The notes below the pieces were generated by a model. The model worked only from the letters and a program-made list of their open reading frames with translations, ran no database searches and had not been told where the DNA came from. A stretch of DNA of 64,000 nucleotides, taken from Aquitalea aquatilis. GTDB taxonomy: Bacteria; Pseudomonadota; Gammaproteobacteria; Burkholderiales; Chromobacteriaceae. Positions 12,198-22,311 of the stretch are shown piece after piece. The position numbers were made by a program, and so were the translations under genes. How positions within the stretch are numbered: the stretch's first letter is position 1; each line of letters starts with the position of its first letter. The stretch is taken from positions 806,001 to 870,000 of the forward strand of contig NZ_CP039731.1 in the NCBI RefSeq assembly GCF_005155025.1. Reading direction: 5' to 3'.

Positions 12198-13133
12198 ATG
12201 ACACCTCGCGCGAAGACGATCATGCTCGCCTTCACCCTGGTTTCTGTCCTGGCGGCACCGTTCGCGGAAGCCGCTCGCCTGGGCGGAGGCAAGAGCGCCG
12301 GCATGCGCCGCTCGGCCCCGACCAAGAGCTACCAGCAGCCCACTCCGATGCCGGCACCGGCACCTCAAGCTGCTCCGCAAGCACAGCCCAAGAAAGGCCC
12401 GGGTGTAGGCACGGCCATTGCGGCTGGTGCAGCCGGCGCAGCAGCCGGCTATATGCTGGGTTCGGCCATGAACAGCAACCATGCCTCCGGCAATGCATCT
12501 GAATCCGCCAGTGGCTCTGGCTTCCCCTGGGGCACACTGGCCTTGCTGGGCCTGCTGGGCATTGGCGGCCTGATGTGGTTCCGCCGCAAGAACGCCGCCA
12601 GCGCCGCACCGATGAACACACCGATGCCGGCCGGCAACGCTCCGGTATTCAATAGCAGCAGCCAGGATGCCGCCCGCTTCGATCCGATTCCCAAGATCGG
12701 CTCCGGTCTGGGTCAGGCACCGTCTTACGGCGGCGCTGCACCGGCCATGGCAGGTGGTGCACTCGCCCGCCTGCCGGACGGCACCGAAACGCCGAACTTC
12801 CTGCGCCAGGCCAAGGCGACTTTCCTGCATCTGCAAAGCCTTAACTCACCGGACAGCCTGGAAGAAGTACGCAAGTACATGACGCCGGATCTGTTTGAAG
12901 GCCTGCGCAACGACATCGCCGGCAATGGCGATGTGGCGGACTTCCCGCAGCTGGACTGCCAACTGGCCGAAGCCGTGGAAGAAGCCGGTCGTTATATCGC
13001 CACCGTGCGCTTCTCCGGCACCGTGAGCGAATCGGTCAACGCCCCTGCTGTGCCGTTTAGCGAATACTGGCACTACATCAAGGATGGCAGCACCGGCGGC
13101 AAATGGCTGGTGGCAGGCATTCAGCAGGAGTAA
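12198..13133 (+). CDS. Tim44-like domain membrane protein
   Basis: 311 residues. Signal peptide about 1-25 (MLAFTLVSVLAAPFAEA), then a low-complexity Pro/Ala/Gln segment (45-70), a glycine/alanine hydrophobic stretch (about 73-95), and a membrane segment near 110-125 (PWGTLALLGLLGIGGLMWF) followed by RRK. The C-terminal 110 residues (LRQAKATFLHLQSLNSPDSLEEVRKYMTPDL onward, ending in HYIKDGSTGGKWLVAGIQQE) match the Tim44/MBA1-like fold common in betaproteobacterial proteins of unknown role. No function beyond membrane location can be given. A strong terminator follows. Confidence 0.85.
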   Translation: MTPRAKTIMLAFTLVSVLAAPFAEAARLGGGKSAGMRRSAPTKSYQQPTPMPAPAPQAAPQAQPKKGPGVGTAIAAGAAGAAAGYMLGSAMNSNHASGNASESASGSGFPWGTLALLGLLGIGGLMWFRRKNAASAAPMNTPMPAGNAPVFNSSSQDAARFDPIPKIGSGLGQAPSYGGAAPAMAGGALARLPDGTETPNFLRQAKATFLHLQSLNSPDSLEEVRKYMTPDLFEGLRNDIAGNGDVADFPQLDCQLAEAVEEAGRYIATVRFSGTVSESVNAPAVPFSEYWHYIKDGSTGGKWLVAGIQQE

Positions 13134-13160
13134 TTTCCTTCTTTTGTGCGGATTTATCCT

Positions 13161-13187
13161 AACGGGCCCAGTCGGGCCCGTTTTTTA
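13161..13187 (+). terminator. Rho-independent terminator after Tim44-like gene
   Basis: AACGGGCCC / GGGCCCGTT stem (13161-13182) with a 4-nt loop and a run of six T. Confidence 0.9.
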
Positions 13188-13280
13188 TTATCCGGCCATG
13201 CTCTACACTGGAATGCCAATTGCTAGAGAGATTGGCTTACGGGCCAGCAAGAGCCCCACTCCAGGAAGGAATGTACTGTA

Positions 13281-14489
13281 ATGAAACGTTTCGAGCATGC
13301 CGGTCTGACCCTTGGCAGCCATTTTCAGCCCATCTACAGCCTGGCGCATCGCCGCACGGTGGGTGTGGAAGCCCTGTTGCGCGCCGAGCAGAACCAGCTG
13401 CCACTCTCCCCGGCCGAGGCTTTTTACGCCATGGTATCGCCAGAACGGCGCCACGGGCTTGATCTGGCTGTCAGCCAGGCCCATGTCCAGCATTTTTCCC
13501 AACTGGAACAGGCCCATCCGCACTGGTTGTTTCTCAATGTCGATGCCGCCTCCCTGTCGCGCCCCGAGCGCGCCATGGCGCTGGCCAACTCCATTCGCGA
13601 GGCCGGCCTGCAACCCGGCAATGTGGTGCTGGAAGTGCTGGAACATGTGCTGGAAGTGGATGAAGCGCTGATCGAAGGCGTCAATCTGCTGAAAAAAGCG
13701 GGTTTTCTGATCGCCATTGACGACTTCGGCGTCGGCCATTCCAATCTGGACCGGGTCTGTCAGTTGGAGCCGGACCTGGTGAAATTCGACAAGGACTTGC
13801 TGCGCAGTGCGGTCAGCCAGCCGCGCACCCGCAATCTGCTGTCCAGACTGGTGCGCCTGATGCACGAAATTGGTGCACTGGTGGTGGAAGAAGGCATCGA
13901 AACCGAAAACGACGTACTGGTGGCGCTGGAGTCCGGCTGTGATCTTGTACAGGGCTACTATGTGGCACGACCCAGCCTGACACCGGACCCGGACGACATC
14001 ATCACCAAGCGGCTGGATTCGCGCTGGGACGAGCTGATGGTGCGCGACCTGCTCAAGCGCAAGATCACCCGCCGCCAGATCGAACTGGCCCGACAGGCAT
14101 TTGTACAATCAGCCATTTCGCTGATGCAGGGCACCCCGTTTGATCAGGCGGCCACACCGATGCTGGCCATGCCTGACGTGATCCGCTGCTTCTTGCTGGA
14201 CAGCGAGGGCCGGCAGATCGGCCGCAACCTGAACAGCCGCCACAACACCGTGGCCAGCAATCTGAAATTTGCCCCGCTGGCCGACACCACCGGTGCCGTG
14301 TGGTCGCGCCGGGCCTATTTCCAGCACGCCATCGACCAGCCCGGCGTGCTGTACATGAGCGAGCCCTATCTGTCGATGACCGACACCCGCTCCTGCGTGA
14401 CGCTGTCGATGGCCATTGAAATCGACGAAGCCATGCATGTGCTGTGTGCCGATGTGCTCGCTCCGCGCGTACACAGCAGCCACGGCTGA
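13281..14489 (+). CDS. EAL-domain cyclic-di-GMP phosphodiesterase with C-terminal sensor-like domain
   Basis: 402 residues, no membrane segment seen. The EAL domain occupies about 1-235: E30-A-L, the LEVLEHVLE strand, DDFG at 147-150 (IDDFGVGHSNLD), VKFDKDLL and VEEGIETE are all kept, so it should be an active phosphodiesterase hydrolysing c-di-GMP to pGpG. The C-terminal part (about 275-395) resembles PDC/Cache-like sensor folds seen behind some EAL domains (CFLLDSEGRQIGRN, WSRRAYFQHAIDQPGV, YLSMTDTRSCVTLSMAI). An EAL-first, sensor-last order is less common than the reverse. It could feed into the LapD circuit at 41926, but nothing in the sequence links them. Confidence 0.88.
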   Translation: MKRFEHAGLTLGSHFQPIYSLAHRRTVGVEALLRAEQNQLPLSPAEAFYAMVSPERRHGLDLAVSQAHVQHFSQLEQAHPHWLFLNVDAASLSRPERAMALANSIREAGLQPGNVVLEVLEHVLEVDEALIEGVNLLKKAGFLIAIDDFGVGHSNLDRVCQLEPDLVKFDKDLLRSAVSQPRTRNLLSRLVRLMHEIGALVVEEGIETENDVLVALESGCDLVQGYYVARPSLTPDPDDIITKRLDSRWDELMVRDLLKRKITRRQIELARQAFVQSAISLMQGTPFDQAATPMLAMPDVIRCFLLDSEGRQIGRNLNSRHNTVASNLKFAPLADTTGAVWSRRAYFQHAIDQPGVLYMSEPYLSMTDTRSCVTLSMAIEIDEAMHVLCADVLAPRVHSSHG

Positions 14490-14509
14490 ACACGGCCAAC
14501 GCAGCAATG

Positions 14510-14536
14510 AAAAAGGACCGCGTGCGGTCCTTTTTC
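14510..14536. terminator. Bidirectional terminator between convergent genes
   Basis: AAAAAGGACCGC / GCGGTCCTTTTT hairpin with A-run on one side and T-run on the other; serves both the EAL gene (+) and the dolP transcript (-). Confidence 0.88.
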
Positions 14537-14552
14537 CTTTCCGGCCCCAGGC

Positions 14553-15140
14553 TTACTGGGCCGGGGCGATTTCGGTGATGTTTTCAAACAGGGTCACCAC
14601 CTTCTGCACCCCTGCGGTTTCGCTCACCACCTGTGCAGCGGCCTGGCCCTCGGCCGGCGTTACCAGACCCAGCATGTATACCACACCGCGCTCGGTCACC
14701 ACCTTCACCTGATTAGGCGAATAGCCCTTGCCATCCAGCATGCGGGTACGCACCTTGCTGGTAATCCAGGTATCGCTGCTGCGCTCGGACAGGCCAGAGG
14801 ACGGGGCCACTACCGTGTAGTTGTACACCCGACGGACATTGGGCATGCCACGGGCAATCAACTCGGCCTGCTGGCCAGCTTCGGCCGTCGGCACTTCACC
14901 GGTCAGCAGCACGGCACGGTTGTAGCTTGTGGCGTTGACATGGGCAGATGGCAGCTTGTCGCCAATCTGGTGCGATACCTTCACTTCGATGCTCTGGTCA
15001 TCCACATAGGCACCGCTGGAACGACGGTCGGTGGCCACCAGCGCACCACCGGCCACGCCGCCGGCAGCCAGGGCAAAACAACCGGACAAGGCGCTGGACA
15101 GGCCAGCAGCCAGCAACAGGGTCAGGACTGTGTGTTTCAT
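14553..15140 (-). CDS. dolP: BON-domain outer-membrane lipoprotein DolP (YraP)
   Basis: 195 residues. Lipoprotein signal with lipobox LSGC (Cys21), then two BON domains (about 45-115 and 125-190) of the kind that bind anionic phospholipid; DolP supports outer-membrane integrity and the BAM complex in E. coli. Each BON repeat shows the V..L.G.V motif (VLLTGEVPTAEAG and VYMLGLVTPAEGQ). It is the last gene of the lpoA-yraN-diaA-dolP run, directly abutting diaA, as in E. coli. Confidence 0.93.
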   Translation of the reverse strand: MKHTVLTLLLAAGLSSALSGCFALAAGGVAGGALVATDRRSSGAYVDDQSIEVKVSHQIGDKLPSAHVNATSYNRAVLLTGEVPTAEAGQQAELIARGMPNVRRVYNYTVVAPSSGLSERSSDTWITSKVRTRMLDGKGYSPNQVKVVTERGVVYMLGLVTPAEGQAAAQVVSETAGVQKVVTLFENITEIAPAQ

Positions 15141-15731
15141 TTACTCGCCTCCCAACAGCATGTAGTCAATCGCATCGCACAGCGCATGCACCAGCAGGAT
15201 ATGCACCTCCTGAATGCGCGCGGTACGCAATACCGGCACATTCAGCTGAATGTCTTCCGGCGACAGGATTTCACTGATCTTGCCGCCGTCCTTGCCGGTG
15301 AGGGCAATCACGCCCATGCCACGCTCGTGGGCGGCATAGATGGCTTCGATCACGTTGGCAGAATTGCCCGAGGTGGAAATGGCCAGCAAGAGGTCGTTGG
15401 TATGCCCCAGCGCACGCACCTGCTTGGAAAAAATCATGTCGAAATCGTAGTCGTTACCAATGGCGGTGAGGGCCGAGGTATCGGTTGCCAGTGAAATGGC
15501 CGCCAGACCAGGGCGCTCTTTTTCGAAGCGTCCCAGCATCTCCGCCGCAAAATGCTGGGCATCCGCTGCCGAGCCGCCATTGCCGCAGGCCAGAATCTTG
15601 CCCTCGTTCATCAGGCAGGTCACCATGCGCTCGGCCGCCAGCGCCACGGCTGGTGACAGCAATTCCATTGCCTCCTGCTTGGCAGCGATGCTTTCCAGAA
15701 AATGTCCGTTGACGCGTTCAATCAGGTCCAT
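15141..15731 (-). CDS. diaA: SIS-domain protein DiaA (GmhA-like)
   Basis: 196 residues from ATG 15729-15731, the exact length of E. coli DiaA. A longer frame to 15770 overlaps yraN and is not preferred. The sugar isomerase fold shows [27 protein letters not shown] and the C-terminal [15 protein letters not shown] helix. DiaA binds DnaA and times replication initiation; GmhA makes D-glycero-D-manno-heptose 7-phosphate. The yraN-diaA-dolP context favours DiaA, but in betaproteobacteria the same gene is often labelled phosphoheptose isomerase and could do that job. Confidence 0.88.
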   Translation of the reverse strand: MDLIERVNGHFLESIAAKQEAMELLSPAVALAAERMVTCLMNEGKILACGNGGSAADAQHFAAEMLGRFEKERPGLAAISLATDTSALTAIGNDYDFDMIFSKQVRALGHTNDLLLAISTSGNSANVIEAIYAAHERGMGVIALTGKDGGKISEILSPEDIQLNVPVLRTARIQEVHILLVHALCDAIDYMLLGGE

Positions 15732-15762
15732 GCTTTTCCTCGTAGCAGCCAACCGGGGGCTG

Positions 15763-16098
15763 CTATGCAAAAATGTTTTTCAGCCACTGTAGCGGCTGCT
15801 CGCCTTCACTCAGCACAGCATCAAAACGACAAGGTGCGTCTACTCCCCTATCGGACAGGTAGACTGCCGCCGCGTGCATGAGTTTCCTTTGTTTGGCTGC
15901 GGTAATGCTGTAAGCGGCACCGCCAAAGCGGGCGCTGGCACGATGGCGCACCTCCACGAATACCCAGCTGCGGCCATCACGCATGATCAGATCGATTTCG
16001 CCACCCCGGCACAGCCAATTGCGCTCTACCAGTTGCAGCCCCTGTCGCAACAGGAAGGACAAGGCCCGCTCTTCCGCCAGCCTGCCCTGCTCATTCAT
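15763..16098 (-). CDS. yraN: YraN family protein (UPF0102)
   Basis: 111 residues. Has the restriction-endonuclease-like fold of UPF0102: GEIDLIMRD, then [15 protein letters not shown], giving the D-x(n)-E-x-K-like core with Arg in place of the usual Lys. Biochemical role not established. Lies between lpoA (5 bp) and diaA in the conserved order. Confidence 0.93.
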   Translation of the reverse strand: MNEQGRLAEERALSFLLRQGLQLVERNWLCRGGEIDLIMRDGRSWVFVEVRHRASARFGGAAYSITAAKQRKLMHAAAVYLSDRGVDAPCRFDAVLSEGEQPLQWLKNIFA

Positions 16099-16103
16099 GA
16101 GAT

Positions 16104-17225
16104 TTACTCGCCCTCACCAATCAGCGATACCGGCAACTGACGGTCGAACACACGGTCACGACCCAGTTTCAAATCACCGGTCACACCATCCAGCTTGATG
16201 CTGGCCGGATTACGGCTGGTCGCCAGCTGCATGGCCAGCCGATAGGCATCAATCCCCAGCGCGTACAGCCGCTCGGTTTGCAAGGTCAGCGTGCTGGCCG
16301 GCCGCGCATAACGCTTCACCGCCGGATGTTGCGGCATCAGGAACCAGGGCATGTCGATAAAACGGATACCGGCCAGTTGCCGGTCCGGCGTGCGGGTGCT
16401 GATCTGCGAAGTGGCATACACCGCCAGCTCGGGCAATAGCGCAGGCTTCAGCCGTGCCGCTTCGGCAGGTTCCACCGCCAGAAACACCGCATCCGCCTGC
16501 CCGGCCGCCACGGCCAGCTCAGACAGATTGTGGCTGTTATCTTCCATCTGCTGCGCGTCCTTGCCCGCCAGGCTGCGCCACTCATCGGCAAAAGCCTGCT
16601 TCAACCGGCTGGACAGCACTTCGCCATCGGCAATGATCAGCGGATTGGCGCGGCCATCTTCCCGCATCAGCCGGGCAATCTGCCGGGCTTCCACTTCTAC
16701 ATTCAAGGCCAGGGTAAACAGCTTGGGGCTAGTCGGTACATCGCGCCCCACTGCATTGAGCGCCAGCGTAGGCACGCTGACATAGGGAGCCACCGCAGCG
16801 ATGCCGGTGCGCGACAGCGGACCGATCACCACATTCACCCCGCCCGCCACCGCCTCGCGATAACGCTGGGCCGCATTGTGTTCATCGGCATCAATCACCA
16901 CCACCTCGGCCTGCGGATCGACATCATGCGCAGCCTCCACCCCGCTGCGCACCACGGCAGCAGCCTCGCCCAGCAGGCGGGATTCGGTGGGCAGCAACAG
17001 GCCGATTTTCACCCGCGATGCCATCTTGCCCGGGGCGGGCAAGGGCTTGGCCACCGGGGCCACGGCTGGCGCCGATGCCGGCGCAGTCTGCGCCCGAACC
17101 GCCGCACCAGCCGCGCTATGGAGCGGCGCGGCATTGAGTTGGATGATATAGTCCGGTGCCTGCGCCTGCGCAGCCGTCAACCATGTCATCATGACGCCAA
17201 CCAACAGCGGAGCCAGTCTTTGCAT
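16104..17225 (-). CDS. lpoA: LpoA-like penicillin-binding protein activator
   Basis: About 373 residues from ATG 17223-17225 ([23 protein letters not shown]), a signal peptide without lipobox; a GTG at 17240 would add five residues. The body is a periplasmic binding protein type 1 fold as in the C-terminal domain of LpoA ([53 protein letters not shown]). E. coli LpoA (about 678 residues) activates PBP1A and has an N-terminal TPR domain, which is missing here, as in many betaproteobacteria. Role in peptidoglycan synthesis is inferred from fold and from the rsmI-lpoA-yraN context. Confidence 0.85.
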   Translation of the reverse strand: MQRLAPLLVGVMMTWLTAAQAQAPDYIIQLNAAPLHSAAGAAVRAQTAPASAPAVAPVAKPLPAPGKMASRVKIGLLLPTESRLLGEAAAVVRSGVEAAHDVDPQAEVVVIDADEHNAAQRYREAVAGGVNVVIGPLSRTGIAAVAPYVSVPTLALNAVGRDVPTSPKLFTLALNVEVEARQIARLMREDGRANPLIIADGEVLSSRLKQAFADEWRSLAGKDAQQMEDNSHNLSELAVAAGQADAVFLAVEPAEAARLKPALLPELAVYATSQISTRTPDRQLAGIRFIDMPWFLMPQHPAVKRYARPASTLTLQTERLYALGIDAYRLAMQLATSRNPASIKLDGVTGDLKLGRDRVFDRQLPVSLIGEGE

Positions 17226-17240
17226 ACTTCGTTCGCTCAC

Positions 17241-18122
17241 TTGCTTGAATCTGCACGGGAAAGTTTCTGTCGCGGCACATTATATGTGGTGGCCACCCCC
17301 ATTGGAAACCTGGGAGATGTTACCGCGCGTGCGCTGACCGCCTTTGGCGTGGCCGATGTCGTGTGCGCCGAAGACACCCGCGTCACCGGCAGCCTGCTGA
17401 CAGCATACGGCATTCACGCCAACAAACTGGTCAGCCTGCGCGAACACAACGAACGCAGCATGGCCGAACAAGTCATCCGCTGGCTGGCCGAAGGCCAGAT
17501 CGTGGTGCAGGTATCCGATGCCGGCACCCCCGCCGTGTCCGACCCCGGTGCCCGGCTAGTGGAAGCCGTGCGCGCCGCCGGCCACCCGGTACGCCCCATT
17601 CCCGGCGTCTCCGCCGTCATTACCGCCCTGTCGGCCAGCGGCTTTACCAACAATGCCTTTCTGTTTCATGGCTTTTTGCCGCCGAAAAGCGGCGAACGCC
17701 GCCGCACCCTGCAGCAATGGCTCAGCGCCGACCACCTGGTGGTGTGCTACGAAGCCCCGCACCGTATCGTCGACACCCTGCAGGACATCGTGGCCGAACT
17801 GGGGCCGCAGCGCCGGCTGATGCTGGCACGCGAACTGACCAAAACCTTTGAAACCTTCCACAGCCTGCCCGCTGGCGAGCTACTGGAATGGGTAAAGGCC
17901 GACAGCAACCAGCAGCGCGGCGAAATCGTCCTCATCATCGACGCCGCCCCGCAGCCCGACAGCGACGAAGCCCTGCCGGAAGAAGCCGTGCGCATCATGA
18001 ACATCCTCAGCGCCGAGCTGCCGATGAAACAGGCCTCCACCTTGGCCGCCCAGATCAGCGGAGCCAACCGCAAGCAACTGTATGACCATGCGCTGAAATT
18101 GAAAAAGGACGCCGCAGAGTGA
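17241..18122 (+). CDS. rsmI: 16S rRNA (cytidine1402-2'-O)-methyltransferase RsmI
   Basis: SAM-dependent tetrapyrrole-methylase-fold enzyme that methylates the ribose of C1402. About 293 residues (E. coli 286) if started at TTG 17241-17243. No ATG or GTG lies between the divergent lpoA start and the first conserved residues TLYVVATPIGNLGDVT, so the exact start is uncertain. Signatures: CAEDTRVTG, VSDAGTPAVSDPG, PIPGVSAV and the C-terminal KQASTLAAQISGANRKQLYD. Divergent from lpoA with start codons only about 15 bp apart. Confidence 0.93.
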   Translation: MLESARESFCRGTLYVVATPIGNLGDVTARALTAFGVADVVCAEDTRVTGSLLTAYGIHANKLVSLREHNERSMAEQVIRWLAEGQIVVQVSDAGTPAVSDPGARLVEAVRAAGHPVRPIPGVSAVITALSASGFTNNAFLFHGFLPPKSGERRRTLQQWLSADHLVVCYEAPHRIVDTLQDIVAELGPQRRLMLARELTKTFETFHSLPAGELLEWVKADSNQQRGEIVLIIDAAPQPDSDEALPEEAVRIMNILSAELPMKQASTLAAQISGANRKQLYDHALKLKKDAAE

Positions 18123-18167
18123 TTTACAAGGACAGGCAGATCAGATAGACTTGCCTCCTCTTGCGAT

Positions 18168-18252
18168 GCCCGGGTGGCGAAATCGGTAGACGCAGGGGAT
18201 TCAAAATCCCCCGCCGCAAGGTGTGTCGGTTCGAGTCCGACCCCGGGCACCA
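18168..18252 (+). tRNA. tRNA-Leu(CAA)
   Basis: 85-nt class II tRNA with encoded CCA. Acceptor stem GCCCGGG (18168-18174) pairs with CCCGGGC (18242-18248). Anticodon stem GGGGA/TCCCC encloses the loop TTCAAAA, giving anticodon CAA for UUG codons. D-loop TCGGTAGA, long variable arm, and T-loop GGTTCGAGTCC are typical. The type I restriction operon begins just downstream. Confidence 0.97.
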
Positions 18253-18286
18253 TCGCAACATACAGAGAAGTTCAAGAAAGTCCATC

Positions 18287-18321
18287 AAACCCGCACAGCA
18301 CAAGGCTCTGCGGGTTTTTTG
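18287..18321 (+). terminator. Terminator of tRNA-Leu
   Basis: AAACCCGCA / TGCGGGTTT stem with a 13-nt loop that can pair further, followed by a T-run (GGGTTTTTTG). Confidence 0.85.
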
Positions 18322-18473
18322 TTGTCCTGAATAATCAGCCCGAAAATATCCGCCGCCGCTGGTTGCCACCCAAGGCAGGCAAGCGGCATATTAGGACCTT
18401 CCAATACCGTACGTCCCCGACCGAGATATTGCGGCAGCCGCATATAAAAGCATTGCAACAGGAATAAAACAGC

Positions 18474-20027
18474 ATGACCAGCAGCCAACAACGCGCCGCC
18501 CTACAAAACCAGATCTGGAAAATTGCCAACGATGTACGCGGCGCGGTCGATGGCTGGGACTTCAAGCAATACGTACTGGGCAGCCTGTTCTACCGCTTTA
18601 TCAGCGAAAACTTTGCCGACTATATCGAAGGCGGCGATGACAGCGTCTGTTATGCCGAGCTGTCAGACAGCATCGTCCCCCCAGAACTCAAGGAAGATGC
18701 GGTCAAGACTAAGGGCTATTTCATCAAACCCAGCCAGCTATTCATCAATGTCGCAAAGACGGCCAACAATAACGACAGCCTGAATACCGAACTGGCCAAG
18801 ATTTTTTCGGATATAGAAGCATCCGCCAGCGGCTACCCCTCGGAACAAGACATCAAGGGCCTGTTTGCCGACTTCGACACCACCAGCAACCGGCTGGGCA
18901 ATACGGTAAAAGACAAGAACAGCCGCCTGGCCGCTGTACTCAAAGGCGTGGCTGCGCTGGACTTTGGCGATTTCGACGCCAGCCACATCGACCTGTTTGG
19001 CGATGCCTACGAATTCCTGATTTCCAACTACGCCGCCAATGCCGGCAAATCCGGTGGCGAGTTTTTCACCCCGCAACATGTATCCAAGCTGATTGCCCAG
19101 CTGGCCATGCACAACCAGGCCCGCGTCAACAAGATTTACGACCCGGCCTGCGGCTCCGGCTCCTTGCTGCTGCAAGCCAAAAAGCATTTTGACGCCCACA
19201 TTATTGAAGAAGGCTTTTTCGGCCAGGAAATCAACCACACCACCTACAACCTGGCGCGGATGAATATGTTCCTGCACAACGTCAACTACGCCAAATTCAA
19301 CATCCAGTTGGGCGACACCCTGCTGGCCCCGCACTTTGGTGACGACAAGCCGTTTGACGCCATCGTCTCCAACCCGCCCTACTCGGTAAAGTGGATAGGC
19401 AGTGACGACCCCACGCTGATCAACGACGAACGCTTTGCCCCGGCCGGCGTGCTGGCCCCCAAATCCAAGGCCGACTTTGCCTTTGTGCTGCATGCGCTCA
19501 GCTACCTGTCGCCCAAGGGCCGCGCCGCCATTGTCTGCTTCCCCGGTATTTTCTACCGTGGTGGGGCCGAGCAGAAAATCCGCCAATACCTGGTGGACAA
19601 CAACTATGTGGAAACAGTGATTGCGCTGGCGCCCAATCTGTTTTACGGCACCACCATTGCGGTGAATATCCTGGTACTGTCCAAGCGCAAGCTGAACACC
19701 GACATCCAGTTCATCGACGCCAGCGGGCTGTTCAAGAAAGAAAGTAATACCAATACCCTGACCGATGCCCACATTAAGGACATCATGGCGGTGTTCGACA
19801 GCAAGGCAAACATTGATCACTTTGCCCAAACCCTGCCGCAGGAAAAAATCGCCGCCAACGACTACAACCTGTCGGTCAGCAGCTATGTGGAAGCCGAAGA
19901 CACCCGCGAGGTAATCAATATTGCCGCGCTCAATGCCGAACTGAAAACCACCGTCACCCGGATCGACCAGCTGCGCAGCGAGATTGATGCCATCGTGGCC
20001 GAGATTGAAGGCGGGGAGCAGCTATGA
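18474..20027 (+). CDS. hsdM: Type I restriction-modification system methylase subunit HsdM
   Basis: N6-adenine DNA methyltransferase subunit; with HsdS forms the M2S methylase. 517 residues, like EcoR124I HsdM (about 520). N-terminal HsdM helical domain about 8-165 ([22 protein letters not shown] cut short here to its hallmark WDFKQYVLG), SAM motif I DPACGSG at 223-229, catalytic NPPY at 300-303, and a C-terminal helix reaching HsdS. It overlaps hsdS by 4 bp (ATGA). Confidence 0.97.
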   Translation: MTSSQQRAALQNQIWKIANDVRGAVDGWDFKQYVLGSLFYRFISENFADYIEGGDDSVCYAELSDSIVPPELKEDAVKTKGYFIKPSQLFINVAKTANNNDSLNTELAKIFSDIEASASGYPSEQDIKGLFADFDTTSNRLGNTVKDKNSRLAAVLKGVAALDFGDFDASHIDLFGDAYEFLISNYAANAGKSGGEFFTPQHVSKLIAQLAMHNQARVNKIYDPACGSGSLLLQAKKHFDAHIIEEGFFGQEINHTTYNLARMNMFLHNVNYAKFNIQLGDTLLAPHFGDDKPFDAIVSNPPYSVKWIGSDDPTLINDERFAPAGVLAPKSKADFAFVLHALSYLSPKGRAAIVCFPGIFYRGGAEQKIRQYLVDNNYVETVIALAPNLFYGTTIAVNILVLSKRKLNTDIQFIDASGLFKKESNTNTLTDAHIKDIMAVFDSKANIDHFAQTLPQEKIAANDYNLSVSSYVEAEDTREVINIAALNAELKTTVTRIDQLRSEIDAIVAEIEGGEQL

Positions 20028-21253
20028 GCCGCGTGAATTTTTTGGACAAGCTGCTGGATGGGGTGGAGGTAGAGTGGAGGGCGCTGGGTGAAGTGGTCAA
20101 CATGCGGGCTGGTCAACATATTTCGGCCAGCCACATCATGGAAGAAGCCAGTCCGGAATACCCATATCCATGTTTTGGGGGAAATGGAATTCGAGGGTTT
20201 GTTGCAAAGAATAACCATGATGGGAAGCATTTACTGATTGGACGGCAGGGCGCATTGTGTGGAAATGTTCAGCGTACGAGCGGAGCATTTTATGCAACAG
20301 AGCATGCAGTAGTTGTTACCCCAACTAATGGCATCAATATTGACTGGGCATTCCACTTGCTGACGCTTATGAATCTGAATCAGTATGCGTCACAGTCTGC
20401 ACAACCCGGATTGGCTGTCGGCAAAATTGAGAGTTTAAAAATACCGATCCCCAGCCCGGAAAACCTTGGAAAATCACTGGCAATCCAGGCTGAAATAGCC
20501 CGCATTCTGGACGCATTCACCTCCCTTACAGCCGAACTTACAGCCGAACTTACAGCCGAACTTAACACTCGCAAGAAGCAATATAATTATTACCGCGACC
20601 AATTATTTAGCTTTGAAAATACCGAAGTGGAATGGCGGCCACTCCGTGATGTTGGTGAATTTATTCGTGGCAAACGCTTTACCAAAGCCGATTATGCCGA
20701 AGATGGCATTCCGGTCATCCACTACGGCGAGATCTATACTCGCTATGGTGTTTTTACCGAGCAGGCACTATCTCAAGTCAAAGAAGATATGGCGGATTCT
20801 CTACGCTATGCAGAATCGGGCGATGTTGTCCTGACGGACGTTGGTGAAACGGTTGAGGATGTAGGTAAAGCCGTGGCGTGGCTCGGGACTGAAAAGGTGG
20901 CCATTCATGATCACTGCTACGCCTTCCGGCATACCATGAATCCAAAGTTCGTGTCTTACTGCATGCAGACACCGAAGTTTATTGCCGAAAAAGCAAAGTA
21001 TGTCGCCCGAACCAAGGTGAATACTTTGTTGATCAATGGTTTTTCCAAAATTGCTATTCCTGTCCCCTATCCGAACGACCCTGAGAAATCACTGGCCGAA
21101 CAAGCCCGCATCGTCGCCATCCTCGACAAGTTCGACGCACTGACCCACTCCATCACCAAAGGCTTGCCGCGTGAGATTGCCCTGCGCCAGCAACAGTATG
21201 AGTATTACCGCGACCTGTTGTTGAGCTTCCCCCACGCCAAACCTCAGCCATAA
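20024..21253 (+). CDS. hsdS: Type I restriction-modification system specificity subunit HsdS (type IC)
   Basis: 409 residues with two target recognition domains, about 15-160 and 195-355, each followed by a conserved helical spacer ([13 protein letters not shown] and [17 protein letters not shown]). The central spacer carries three tandem TAEL units (residues 169-180), the hallmark of the EcoR124I family, where repeat number sets the gap between the two half-sites. Each domain ends in the same YYRD-LLSF motif, showing the internal duplication of the protein. The two recognition domains are visibly more AT-rich than hsdM and hsdR, as expected for exchangeable specificity segments. The DNA target cannot be predicted from the sequence. 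Confidence 0.96.
   Translation: MSRVNFLDKLLDGVEVEWRALGEVVNMRAGQHISASHIMEEASPEYPYPCFGGNGIRGFVAKNNHDGKHLLIGRQGALCGNVQRTSGAFYATEHAVVVTPTNGINIDWAFHLLTLMNLNQYASQSAQPGLAVGKIESLKIPIPSPENLGKSLAIQAEIARILDAFTSLTAELTAELTAELNTRKKQYNYYRDQLFSFENTEVEWRPLRDVGEFIRGKRFTKADYAEDGIPVIHYGEIYTRYGVFTEQALSQVKEDMADSLRYAESGDVVLTDVGETVEDVGKAVAWLGTEKVAIHDHCYAFRHTMNPKFVSYCMQTPKFIAEKAKYVARTKVNTLLINGFSKIAIPVPYPNDPEKSLAEQARIVAILDKFDALTHSITKGLPREIALRQQQYEYYRDLLLSFPHAKPQP
20528..20563 (+). repeat. Three tandem 12-bp repeats in the hsdS spacer
   Basis: ACAGCCGAACTT occurs three times without mismatch (20528-20539, 20540-20551, 20552-20563), encoding (TAEL)3. In EcoR124I versus EcoR124II, two versus three such repeats change the recognition spacer by one base. 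Confidence 0.97.
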
Positions 21254-21264
21254 GGAGTGCCGCC

Positions 21265-22303
<1,039 letters not shown>

Positions 22304-22311
<8 letters not shown>

